DNA of 20,022 nt from an uncultured archaeon (GTDB lineage Archaea; Nanobdellota; Nanobdellia; Pacearchaeales; GW2011-AR1): assembly GCA_903873955.1 (NCBI GenBank), contig CAIQQL010000005.1, positions 1 to 20,022 on the forward strand. The letters are read 5' to 3'. Below, one piece after another: positions 15,001 to 17,582 of the stretch; position 1 is the first letter of the stretch, and each line of letters starts with the position of its first letter. Under the pieces are notes generated by a model. That model saw only the letters and a program-made list of their open reading frames with translations, did no database searches and was not told the origin of the DNA. The translations under genes were made by a program, and so were the position numbers.

Positions 15001-16979
15001 AGATGGGTTCCTGCAGGAATGGCCTGAGACATGTTACTCCAAGCGATATTACCGGTGATACTGTTAAGAAAATTGTACTTTCCATCATTTAATGGGCATT
15101 CTGCTACTTCATCGTAACAGTATGAAAGGAAACCATCAGAATCTGTTGAAGAGACTTTCCAGGAGAATTCAAGAACGGCTGTATTGCTCAGAGAGACTGT
15201 TTGTGAGAGATAATTGTAGATTCCTGCAGACATGGGATAACTTATTGCAGAATAATTTCCAGCAAAGGCTTTTGACTTGTTGACAGTCCAATAGGGTGCA
15301 ACATCCCCGCCTAACGTCCAATAACTGCTATTGACTGTCCCACTCTCAAAATCGTCAAATAAATCAAAAGTTGCCCGCCCATTGCTTTCAGACTGGAAAG
15401 ACCTGTTCCCGTAATACATATATAAAGAGAGCTTCTGGGTCGTGATATTATTGTCAACCTTGACCCAGATTACTGCTTTCTTTGAAGAGGCATTACAAAG
15501 TTCAACATAATAAGGCAAAGTCTTCTGTTCGCTCACATTGGTGAACCTTACATCTGAACAGTTCAAGGTCCAATTAAAAGCTGGGCCTACAATTGAGCTA
15601 TTCAGTATGATCTTGACAGGATATCCCGCATCAGTTGAGCCTGAAGAGACTGAAATATTGATCTGTTGTTTATTGGCAAGAGAGCTGTTCCACCAGTGTA
15701 CGGGAAGAAGGTTGACGCCTAACAGACAGCGCGTAGCATTTTCCTTGATACTGACATTGATGAGAGTAGTATTTGTGGTCCAAATCGAGCCATTGGAAGG
15801 AGTAGGAGAAACAAAAGAGACCTGGGGAGGGGAGGTCGCATCCTCCACGGAATAGTTATAGGAAATATCAAACGTCTGGTTAGAAAGATGCGGAACAATC
15901 CATTCCAGGCGATCAATCATGCTATTGTTGTCCGTATCATTGGCAGTAAAGGAGATATAACTTTGGTTCTCCACCCAATAAACAGAGAGGTTTTGTTCCT
16001 GGTCTACAGTCAAGATTTCAGGGATAGTTGTAAAAGCCGAGATATTGGTATAGTTTAGTCCATCAGGACCAGAGATCAATACTTCTTTACCTGAGGGAAA
16101 TGTCTGCTCAAATGAAGCAGGAGCCAAGGTTTCGTACTCAAAATCATAGTCTCCCTCTCCTTGAAGAGTGATGGTTGTTGAAGCAGAGGTTATAAGCCCT
16201 GGAGCTGCAGACACTAGGTTACCAGTCAGAAATCCAGTTAATTTTTTCTGTATGAAAATAAACAAAGACAACAGCATGGAAGAAGGCAGAGGAGTTGAAG
16301 CAACGCTCGCGACCACCTTACCCCCTTGTGCTGTAAGTTCCAAAGGTTCCTTAGAGTTACTGGTTTCTTTAAACCCTGAGATTTGCTGGGGTGAAGCAGG
16401 AATGATGATATCAACTGATGCATTGGTTAATAATTTTATATGCTTGACCCATTTAACCGAAACGCCTAAGGCAATAGGACTATGGGTGACCGTTTCAATC
16501 ACAACAGGGGCAAGATCAGGAGATGAAGCATTGGATACTGAAAGATTTGATGTTGGAATGGAAGATGAAAGATTATCTGGGCTTATGAAAGTTTGATTGT
16601 CAGAGGTATTAAGCTCATTGCTTAAGCTAGAAGTATTAGATATGAAGGAACTGTCATTGGAAGTTTCATTGTTCGAGCCTTGTGTAGGCAAGAGGATTGA
16701 TGCATTGTCTGCTGAAGAAGAGAGAGTACTTTCAACCTGGGAAGAAGGAAGTATTTGTGCATCAAGAAAACCTAAGGGAAAAGTGAAGGTAGACCCATAA
16801 AAAACAACGGAAGAAATCTGGTTCTCCGCACCGCTTGCTGTAACCGCTATTGAGCAAAGAAGTGCGATAAAAAAGAAGAGAAAAATAATGCTAAAAAGGC
16901 TTCTTTGAGAGAAGAGAATTGATAAAATTCTAACCAAACTACTACCTCTTTTCCCAATTCTCATTTTCCGCTGTACCAT
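1..16979 (-). CDS. Giant multidomain secreted cell-surface protein, partial (C-terminus beyond window)
   Basis: One minus-strand frame is open from an upstream in-frame TGA (at 16998-17000) to the window edge, giving 5,659 complete codons. The preferred start is ATG at 16979, which has a weak GAGGT Shine-Dalgarno site 11 nt upstream; ATG at 16964 is the alternative. Residues about 28-46 are a hydrophobic signal-peptide core with likely cleavage near 48-51. Order after that: Ser/Thr/Asn linker (79-155), DPANN-like lead-in domain (260-372), DUF2341 plus jelly roll (425-684), FN3, LamG (900-1117), LamG (1219-1419), Ig/FN3, Gly-rich A (1790-2127), Gly-rich B (2585-2860), Gly-rich C (3355-3620), beta-propeller (4052-4330), second DUF2341 plus jelly roll (4825-5084), then alternating Ig and FN3 modules. 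N-x-S/T sequons are very frequent. No enzyme active site was recognised. Adhesin or surface-coat function is inferred from domain types. The membrane or wall anchor, if any, lies outside the window. Confidence 0.93.
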   Translation of the reverse strand, partial: MVQRKMRIGKRGSSLVRILSILFSQRSLFSIIFLFFFIALLCSIAVTASGAENQISSVVFYGSTFTFPLGFLDAQILPSSQVESTLSSSADNASILLPTQGSNNETSNDSSFISNTSSLSNELNTSDNQTFISPDNLSSSIPTSNLSVSNASSPDLAPVVIETVTHSPIALGVSVKWVKHIKLLTNASVDIIIPASPQQISGFKETSNSKEPLELTAQGGKVVASVASTPLPSSMLLSLFIFIQKKLTGFLTGNLVSAAPGLITSASTTITLQGEGDYDFEYETLAPASFEQTFPSGKEVLISGPDGLNYTNISAFTTIPEILTVDQEQNLSVYWVENQSYISFTANDTDNNSMIDRLEWIVPHLSNQTFDISYNYSVEDATSPPQVSFVSPTPSNGSIWTTNTTLINVSIKENATRCLLGVNLLPVHWWNSSLANKQQINISVSSGSTDAGYPVKIILNSSIVGPAFNWTLNCSDVRFTNVSEQKTLPYYVELCNASSKKAVIWVKVDNNITTQKLSLYMYYGNRSFQSESNGRATFDLFDDFESGTVNSSYWTLGGDVAPYWTVNKSKAFAGNYSAISYPMSAGIYNYLSQTVSLSNTAVLEFSWKVSSTDSDGFLSYCYDEVAECPLNDGKYNFLNSITGNIAWSNMSQAIPAGTHLIRFDYSWGSGPSGDNAGYLDNVRVRRVAAIEPTVSIAPQENQTSYANNTMTLANNGVSSSAFYSLFLLDGRTYDYYASCNDSFNHWNQTTLQRLTVNLGAILISNLTTGAIDSATEQINWTTNVATNASLLYGTTLSLGSSQNNATSSSSHMLTLSSLSIGTYYFNITSCDSTNHCSTVNSSFVVSVIPINIYFSSPTPANTTTTSNSSFIMNVSFTGVPLLANFLWNWNGTNYSIFDSSLVLMMNFENKSTIGENATKVTDLSRSQNNGTVFGAVWTTNGRYGGSYQFDGISSYITLSSPINLPTGTKPRTLALWFKLSDATQTNRGIAGFGANAVGQRYELWLAGPTQIGLDCMSTGSLASWTSDTNWHFLVVTVPAGASYCNDSLLYLDGQLLPLSGDRAYAMNTAASPLDIGDTPSLHTGNFNGSIDEFRIWNRTLSSAEIQQQYLSNLYRIDNTNWGFIMNASNLSYGNYSYFALANDSTGRVNSTETRNLNVIPSLLPPHFPWPTFAAPTPANATSTSNSSLLINVSILNANDLATFVWNWNNSNYTLFDQNLLLMYNFDKVSSFGENATVVADVSGYNQNGTVNGATWTSGGRYGGAYAFNGAGYIDVAYAPVLQKLNNFTWEYWFNRQGTGGATQYLTVWSSGYFTSILSNSQFTFGRTNTAHDVLSFTPNIGQWYHVAVTVNSSWGVNIYVNGVLNTSGVTSPLSSTGTFHISDNVGPLNALVDEVRIWNRTLSSSEIQEHYASNLYKFSASGWGALMNQSNLSVGNITYRAFVSDTSSNGNATETRLVAILPSKPLALSYISPTPFSLYYNSSTVTYAVAANVNISTCTLYFTSGTSSMNVFNADGSTTASLGIPGLSSGSNYSGYVSCNSSFGDRFTLGNISFAVDLAQPFVSFVSPTDTSGILVARNYILLNISAQAPITFNLTASLYNNLGALVNAVQYTSAASLNFSGLSDGKYFFNAYIRDIAGNSNITEMRNISLDTTAPSFSNLVGTRVDLNTVNISWNTDELSNATVLYGTSLALGSTKSNATLDTHHLFLLTGLLSNTVYYYNISSCDTLNNCRSSGTYSLITDTVSPQVNFTFPTPSSGFSTNLSSTVINLSDSDNMVVSSCSLQLTDPYGDGSDGATTITTSTVINTYASLTPVSQGSSTIVASGSGFSVGDEILVIQVANASVSDGGQYEFANITSVYGYTFTLQKPLAHSYYTGAEIIRVPQYTALTVSSGGSIVAPAWNGASGGVVVFRVRDTTTINGFINVSQLGFAGGNGAPTDSAGYTGKGYAPGRGGLHGSPFGGGGAGGAFGTSSLGVTSSDGSIPGANAFGYADLGQAYLGSGGGGGGSAFEQPSGVNGGAGGGIIFAFSRALIVSGAIVANGQSGGKGYYEQSYSHTDSAAAGGGGGSGGSVYIFSSLLNVSSGVLAARGGAAGQGGIQSINGSAGGDGRIRLDYINLSGASQPAAYVGSLAQPFIFKFYSTQNGSTFEQDYPLPLLSTSPAGINLNYSAICSDLAGNVNTTESRSILIDKNPPAIGNASSNLLNATSLFLSWYTNELSNTKVYYGAFGGSPSTYLNTTLAMNHNITLVDLLPNRFFSYYFSSCDALQNCQVSGNYTLSTDLIAPVVTLLPPTPESSTLLNTGNFLVNFSASDNVNLSSCAVILDGVRYPLAVTTANVYSLSFAGVVSGGHFYYVTCNDTSGLVSSTETRNLGIDTIAPSGSSFSPSSGSYVSSPTPNLTGVNLTISLTDNYLGLSNATFYVYNNITHQLVNQTFVSFPGNPLQYTLGILVYLVDGVYTWFYQAFDVVGNFYLSPNQTLITDSITPQIAFGIGTEVNGSNLSRNNLYINLTASDLHLTSLALKVYYLELRTGMPLVLYNASSSPTGSIVLNLTSVPDGTYFINASVYDLANNVNVTETRTITVHTWAYPLCDGNTSGGDWTVSSTTVVTKSQQCTRIRVTGNSRLILNSSVYGNALILQAQNLTIDSGSNITADGTGFLGSTVFGQTGFGPGGGGSPIYGSDVYGWKDGGCGAGFGGNGSLGYGGSGNHVPACSIGRPYGSYYTPSDLGSGGGIGADGAGGSGGGAIHLIINDTLFVNGVLSSNGNNAKGGGSTTGGGGSGGSLWLETNNLKGTGSISANGGNGGGGGSGGRIALYTDYDSFTGQFNIAGGTGRSTGGLGTFIRCGGLGISCQYVSNSQVSLTDGNITIISTGYRNSSFYMTHAPISWNITSLSWIDTTSDYAVRTYNVSGLNASDRYTFFDNGALYPNLFTDSQGNLPLITRNISGAHTYLLTKGFFIGYIAPVTPLPNVALNTSSITVNISANDNLASCTLVWNGTSYPMQLHNNGAYSSAAYTVSSISEGDYSYYVNCTSVLALTVVLPSRNVSLYYTAPSISFAPSTDASGLLLVRDFILVNVTANGSHFGSLRIFLWDSTGAYTDVRTTTSNALFVDFSGMPNGQFFFSALACDVAGNCNGTETRNVSLDYTSPTITYVSPSSGTYYPGIASNHTANLTVNLNDNLLGLANATLYVYNQSGFLVNQTFVTFSNNPLQYLLGIVVTLTDGIYTWFYTAFDVVGNMLVGSNSTLIMDSKIPQIYFDLGTPLNGSNLSQNTFFINVTAIDTNLAQLSLDVDYLSLRPGAVLQNLNQYTTAQANITVNLSSLADGIYYFTASASDLTGYSNNTEKRTIFVQSHSYSYCDGAPDSGAWVITSGGSVTSNQVCKNITLQSGSVLTIGSHALNQSISLVAETIIVNAGALITTEGYGFNGGAANCDPGLGPGRGTGSWSEYTSGFGGAGHGGFGGLAGTDSSHEGIPYDSLFFPYNIGSGGASHCTLDCSGCGAQHSGGGSGGGAISINTTTLVVDGTLSANGLDGKNDKANGPGAGGSGGSLLILSQVVGGSGTIAAKGGSGSAGGSGGRIAIYTKNYTFSGTLTADGGTSNSGDGTAVVCNGNGAICTAVNNATLISSLGGIQVYSNYGLDDSVTIIKTLENLTSSYLSWKDYASVSTQARYLVSGLTPLKTYSLLDNGFFVTRLTTDAGGNLSAFNISLGSEHRVVLESGFLLAYSLPTPKNASYLPNSTFIINVSSPENISSCTLLWNSTQAYPMTTVTSSTASSSSVTLSSIADGPYSYNVTCNNTNNVFASTSTQFVQIDTIRPLLQFNFPTDGSGAYLSRSNLLINLSASDLNLNNVTLSLYNPGGLVNRTIIKVSGTKLVIYTDLPDGLYLFNATAYDLAGNANSTFTYNSTLDTSYPSLTTRSLVITGLTSASLSWNADEQSNITFAYSTPTLATTIFNSSFGTSWIYNLTGLSNDAVYTYNFTFCDRANNCQFFGPFTFGTDITPPTISLVSPTPANAIFTNRSTLTLNISVNDASNISNCSLLFVQSLTSPTAWVANMKDDTLSLYSTTSGTYLGNFSLTVGGAPHGVALDTSGNVWVALSGSNAVAKVNASTGQIIAAYTVGSSPYAVALDKYSNVWVSNRNANSVTKLNSSTGLNLGTFSVGVTPTGVTADSLGNIWVTNYNGNSITKLNAQTGAVIGTYAVGAGPESSAVDASGAIWVTNYAAGTVSQLNISTGGVINTYSSTLSGPRGIAADAAGNIWIANEVTGTVTELSASDGELLGVFNAFGNGTYAVAVDGQGNIWVTNPLSNSTTRLNGADGSPLGYYPGVVPYSLGDMTGFAYSYFVLGQGKGWIPQTYPMTINNPVPPLSTSIPVSLTSSGDYRYSFTCRDVYNNVNTSEQRNFTADFVAPNITNIQFNVQSNTRLSLTYQTAELADTRIAYLAATVPITQVLNGTFTRQHNQFIDPLLSNILYNYTLTSCDRAGNCFTPSLLRFVIDTIPPQMQFIAPTPDSASFIASNHITFNASVTDNFNISACILSLDGANYTLNLSSTGAAATTSFTFPALAEGYHAYLLYCNDSSGNLNATLLNNFTIDITPPSYAPATSFSSSYAHYPQLFFINLSDNLGLRNATLYIFNNITGQLVNQTVVIIPNSPLNYFIGILMYLTDGIYNWFWTVFDQANNSYLTPNSTLSVDNVPPQVSFISPINMTYGNNVLLDLNVSSDARTVWWFNGTRNITYTTSRILHLGDGHYAFIAYANDSAGNVNTSMVSFDVSFNSNVYNVTFNDPTPLSGDVLNSSMFLANVSVNDSASSCLISVSARTPNWWDPTFQFRVMFNLTTVIGNISAGYPYAVNLNITNLGQYFDWDNNCNDLRVVSVNGSRPLSYWIESCDPVRQKAKVWVRLDRTFSNKSNFPVYFYFGNPAVTSESDGKATFEAFDDFESGSVDPAYWNLGGSLGTYPYWTVNSPPYSGIYAVANAPLADSNLVWMEKNVSLDTNGILEFYWTVSSEMNHDFLYYCIDNPSCSAASGYVARIAGEQSWASQSHTLSAGNHTIRFAYEKDANTAAGLDQGFIDNIKVRKTGNLNTLYYPYGKVQNVSQDFNYTLDLSYTPAGYVATSPVDSLYNGTNYTLQAICLDSTGLPSYSAARGVYVKIFVDVVNRSQVLNSETSTNLSWSTTELADTTLYYGLSPSYGLTYTNHSLSFDHLVTLKNLVLKRVYYYAIRTCDAFNNCNLHGPFTLSTDKTNPYLYFIYPTPEDGDTVYDSKMNITVSVLENVSSCTLVLNNTLNYSMDFRNFDGNTLAFAIVSNLRTLMDYSFYAECYDTALNRGLTDVRNVTTQDLVAPEISDVHPVTLPNGDERLNFLTDEDANVVINYGDTPGLGSSISDSARTMSHNLTLHGITMNIPYYYTVTLCDYAGNCGVNGPYTFFSDNIPPQMTITDPLTSGIHFINHNLTVSADIVDNFGAGYCIFNLNGTMIPMAMDYHDATSATGSIELDLSSPDQMGRGYIYWVSCNDTAGNFNISLPREITVDTVIPPIYPVNITSLDSSSLNFEYSSNESVSATVAYGEDQSIPLSVSDSNYVLDGSFTISGLSENTLYYYNLTLCDQANNCNISSDTFMIDTLSPEIDFGDPTPENDTNISDYGFIANATIIDNY
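1730..2220 (-). other. Jelly-roll domain after DUF2341, copy 2
   Basis: Directly after DUF2341 copy 2: ATFEAFDDFESGSVDPAYW, YPYWTVNSPPYSGIYAVA, GILEFYWTVSSEMNHDFLYY, GNHTIRFAYEKD and QGFIDNIKVRKTG. It matches the domain near 14930-15410 in order and motifs, so DUF2341 plus jelly roll is a repeated two-domain cassette placed near both ends of the visible protein. Confidence 0.7.
2220..2505 (-). other. DUF2341 domain, copy 2
   Basis: A second DUF2341 with a more canonical sequence than copy 1: NWWDPTFQFRVMFNLT, GYPYAVNLNI, NNCNDLRVVSVNGSRPLSYW, IESCDPVRQKAKVWVRLD and FPVYFYFGN. It interrupts an Ig-like module whose first half ends SSCLISV (about 2530). Confidence 0.85.
3990..4826 (-). other. 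Vgb/NHL-type beta-propeller
   Basis: Seven WV/WI-type strands recur every 40-45 residues, most as GN[IV]WV: TAWVAN, GNVWVALSG, SNVWVSNRN, GNIWVTNYN, GAIWVTNYA, GNIWIANEV and GNIWVTNPL. Each is followed by a N-S-[VI]-x-K-L-N strand and then G-x-x-P-x-G-V-A-x-D. This is the virginiamycin-lyase-like or NHL repeat pattern, probably a complete six- or seven-bladed propeller. I saw no catalytic His set, so a binding role is more likely. It is inserted into an Ig-like module. Confidence 0.85.
5750..7560 (-). repeat. Duplicated block, copy 2 (Ig + Ig + Gly-rich C)
   Basis: The counterparts of copy 1 are SPSSGTYYPG, NPLQYLLGIVVTLTDGIYTW, NGSNLSQNTFFINVTAID, YLSLRPGAVLQNLNQYTT, Gly-rich module C, and SYLSWKDYASVSTQARYLVS with SEHRVVLESGFLLAY. 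The first Ig element occurs a third time without a Gly-rich module near 2890-3190 (NSPLNYFIGILMYLTDGIYN). Confidence 0.8.
6120..6915 (-). other. Glycine-rich module C (paralogue of B)
   Basis: The module runs from SYSYCDGAPDSGAWVITSGG, through ITLQSGSVLTIGSHALNQSI and IIVNAGALITTEGYG, Gly-rich repeats (GFGGAGHGGFGG, SGGGSGGGAISI, AGGSGGSLLILS, GTIAAKGGSGSAGGSGGR), to a Cys pair CNGNGAIC. Order of elements and closing C-x6-C match module B, about 2.3 kb away. It carries extra Cys residues in the middle (CTLDCSGCG) absent from B. Confidence 0.72.
8060..9885 (-). repeat. Duplicated block, copy 1 (Ig + Ig + Gly-rich B)
   Basis: The block contains, in order, SPSSGSYVSS, NPLQYTLGILVYLVDGVYTW, NGSNLSRNNLYINLTASD, YLELRTGMPLVLYNASSSP, Gly-rich module B, and a closing domain with LSWIDTTSDYAVRTYNVSGL and SGAHTYLLTKGFFIGY. 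Every element has a counterpart in the block at 5750-7560, offset by 2,310 bp at the first motif and 2,301 bp at the GGRIA motif. Confidence 0.8.
8400..9225 (-). other. Glycine-rich module B
   Basis: The module runs from WAYPLCDGNTSGGDWTVSS, through a beta-helix-like N-part (VTGNSRLILNSSVYGNALIL, LTIDSGSNITADG), then Gly-rich repeats (FGPGGGGSPIYG, GGAGFGGNGSLGYGG-type, GSGGGAIHLIIND, GTGSISANGGNGGGGGSGGR), to a Cys pair CGGLGISC. It is clearly paralogous to module C. Gly-rich stretches alternate with short 'IHLII', 'LWLE' and 'RIALYT' beta strands, as in a repeating beta-roll. Function not recognised. Confidence 0.72.
10600..11610 (-). other. Glycine-rich module A (GDE / IRVPQY type)
   Basis: The module begins with a small beta-rich part: STIVASGSGFSVGDEILVIQ, GGQYEFANITSV, TFTLQKPLAHSYYTGAE, IIRVPQYTALTVSSGG and APAWNGASGGVVVFRV. 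It continues into a long Gly-rich part (GGGGAGGAFG, GSGGGGGGSAF, GGAGGGIIFAFS, AAAGGGGGSGGSVYIFS) ending GGDGRIRLDY. I remember the first signature from large secreted bacterial proteins. It interrupts an Ig-like module, whose halves are SSCSLQLTDPYGDGSDG before and GSTFEQDYPLPLLSTSPAG after. Fold and ligand are unknown; a beta-helix or PGII-helix bundle is a guess. Confidence 0.7.
12725..13325 (-). other. LamG / concanavalin A-like domain 2
   Basis: A paralogue of the preceding LamG, about 950 bp away: LLLMYNFDKVSSFGENAT, QNGTVNGATWTSGGRYGG, FTWEYWFNRQG, GQWYHVAVTV, NIYVNGVLN and VDEVRIWNRTLSSSEIQ. The flanks are again Ig-like (WNWNNSNYTLFDQN before; NITYRAFVSDTSSNGNATET after). Tandem duplication of the LamG plus its host Ig module is the simplest explanation. 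Confidence 0.88.
13630..14280 (-). other. LamG / concanavalin A-like domain 1
   Basis: The domain starts LVLMMNFENKSTIGENAT and includes NNGTVFGAVW, GRYGGSYQFDG, LALWFKL, NWHFLVVTV, SLLYLDGQLL and GSIDEFRIWNRTLSSAEIQQ. These are the hallmarks of LamG-like jelly rolls (Laminin_G_3 type). It sits inside an Ig-like module: WNWNGTNYSIFDSS precedes it and NYSYFALANDSTGRVNSTET follows. Probable glycan-binding or structural role. Confidence 0.88.
14930..15410 (-). other. Jelly-roll (MAM/CBM-like) domain after DUF2341, copy 1
   Basis: After the DUF2341 come ATFDLFDDFESGTVNSSYW, GNYSAISYP, AVLEFSWKVSSTDSDGFLSY, GTHLIRFDYSW and NAGYLDNVRVRR. The pattern 'DDFESG...YW...G..S....L.F.WK.S......G.LDNV.V' is that of a beta-sandwich often linked to carbohydrate binding. 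A second copy of the same pair lies near 1730-2505. Carbohydrate binding is an inference. Confidence 0.7.
15410..15705 (-). other. DUF2341 domain, copy 1
   Basis: The segment opens with VHWWNSSLANKQQINISV and closes with KLSLYMYYGN, and carries the internal features of DUF2341: a W-W/Y start, NCSDVRFTN (usually NDIRF.D), PYYVELCN (usually YWIE.W) and AVIWVKV. DUF2341 is found in extracellular proteins and is often followed by a LamG or jelly-roll domain; its function is unknown. It is inserted in an Ig-like module that begins at VSFVSPTPSNGS (about 15829). Confidence 0.82.
15865..16200 (-). other. DPANN-type lead-in domain with D-x-D-N-N-x3-D loop
   Basis: Residues about 260-372 contain FEYETLAPASFEQTFPSGKE, then SVYWVENQSYISFTANDTDN, then IEW-like LEWIVPHLSNQTF. 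The loop DTDNNSMID (first Asp near 15936) has the spacing of a short calcium-binding loop. I recall closely similar passages ending in 'IEWIVPHLSNQTY' in many secreted proteins of Woesearchaeota and Pacearchaeota; this is memory, not a search result. A short hydrophobic stretch (SMLLSLFIFI, about 16250-16278) lies just before it and might touch the membrane. Confidence 0.6.
16515..16745 (-). other. Ser/Thr/Asn-rich low-complexity linker
   Basis: Residues about 79-155 are dominated by Ser, Asn, Thr and Asp with many N-x-S/T sequons (for example NETSNDSS, NLSVSNASS). No fold is apparent. This composition suits a flexible, heavily glycosylated stalk directly after the signal peptide. Confidence 0.7.
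16830..16979 (-). other. Signal peptide of the giant surface protein
   Basis: The first 50 or so residues have a basic N-region (MVQRKMRIGKRG), then a hydrophobic core of Leu, Phe and Ile from about residue 28 to 46, then a small-residue stretch (AVTASGA) suitable for signal peptidase I. The N-region is long whichever ATG is used, so the segment could also stay as a membrane anchor. The following sequence is polar and full of sequons, as expected for an exported protein. Confidence 0.8.
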
Positions 16980-16990
16980 TAGGTGATCAA

Positions 16991-17048
16991 ACCTCTTTCA
17001 TAGCCTACTTTTTATCTAAAAGAAGTGTCTTAAGAGGTTTAAATATCT
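16991..17048 (-). promoter_or_regulatory. Candidate promoter and leader of the giant gene
   Basis: Read on the minus strand, ATATTTAAAC (about 17037-17046) is a good archaeal TATA box; a start about 26 nt downstream would give a leader of roughly 37 nt to ATG 16979. A second candidate, ATAAAAAG (17008-17015), would give an almost leaderless mRNA. GAGGT at 16991-16995 is the only Shine-Dalgarno-like sequence and favours the ATG at 16979. Confidence 0.4.
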
Positions 17049-17066
17049 ATGGGTAAAAAAGTGGTC

Positions 17067-17152
17067 TTTTACACTACCTTTTTACACTACTTTTAAAGAC
17101 GATAAAATGAAAGTTTAAAAAATGATAAAAAATGAGATTTTACACTACCTTT
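17067..17152. repeat. Three direct copies of TTTTACACTAC, possible operator
   Basis: TTTTACACTAC is present at 17067-17077, 17080-17090 and 17138-17148, each followed by CTTT or TTTT. The first two are 13 bp apart start to start, the third 58 bp further. On the minus strand they read GTAGTGTAAAA and lie directly upstream of the TATA candidate for the giant gene. Position and repetition suggest a regulator-binding site; nothing identifies the regulator. Confidence 0.55.
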
Positions 17153-17160
17153 AAGGATTA

Positions 17161-17564
17161 TTGAATAAAGAAAGAAACGAAAGAGCAGGCAATATGCAAA
17201 ACAAGGTACCCAATCAGGTCAATTCTTCAGAAATAAGCCATTTCTAAAGCAAAAAAACAACCAGAACAGGCTAATCTCCTACCGCCACCCGGGCCGTAGA
17301 GTATGGAAAAGATAAAGGCATTTTGGCAGAGACCGGTCTTAGGTTGGTCTTAAATTCCATAGCAAAAATTTTAGATGACCCCTTCAAAGCAGTTATACAT
17401 CCCCATTTCTCCATTTAAGATAACCTTAGTCTAAATGAGTAAGATTTGTTGATCAGACAAGAGCCATAAAAAAGAAGAGATGAGCAAGTAAAAGACCCAA
17501 AGTTTGGAAGGAAAGACAAGCGCCTAACAACCGAAAACTCAGTAAAACCAAGATTTTAAGACCC
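17161..17564. other. Gene-free stretch
   Basis: I see no gene here. The longest start-to-stop reading found by eye is 17 codons (from 17193, plus strand) without a promoter. No tRNA, C/D-box RNA or CRISPR pattern was recognised. Minor features are a GGTCTTA direct repeat (17335 and 17346) and an imperfect palindrome TTGTTGATCAGACAA (17446-17460). A more GC-rich patch lies at 17281-17296. Confidence 0.5.
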
Positions 17565-17582
17565 AAAAAATTTTGAAATAAG
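17565..17582 (-). terminator. Possible oligo-T terminator of the two-gene operon
   Basis: Just after the TAG of the second operon gene the minus strand reads CAAAATTTTTTGGG, with a run of six T. Archaeal transcription often ends at such T-runs without a hairpin. This is a weak, composition-based call. Confidence 0.3.

Noticed and set aside
1..16979. Possibility of a bacterial origin (giant surface genes occur in Omnitrophota and others)
   Set aside because: The lack of Shine-Dalgarno sites, archaeal TATA spacing and DPANN-like domains favour an archaeon; not excluded, since no marker gene is in the window.
17067..17152. Short repeats considered as a CRISPR remnant
   Set aside because: The repeat unit is only 11 bp, spacings (13 and 58 bp) are irregular and too short for spacers, and no cas gene is near.
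17281..17352. GC-richer patch considered as a tRNA or small structured RNA
   Set aside because: No cloverleaf, TTCGA-type T loop or acceptor stem could be built, and no C/D boxes were found.
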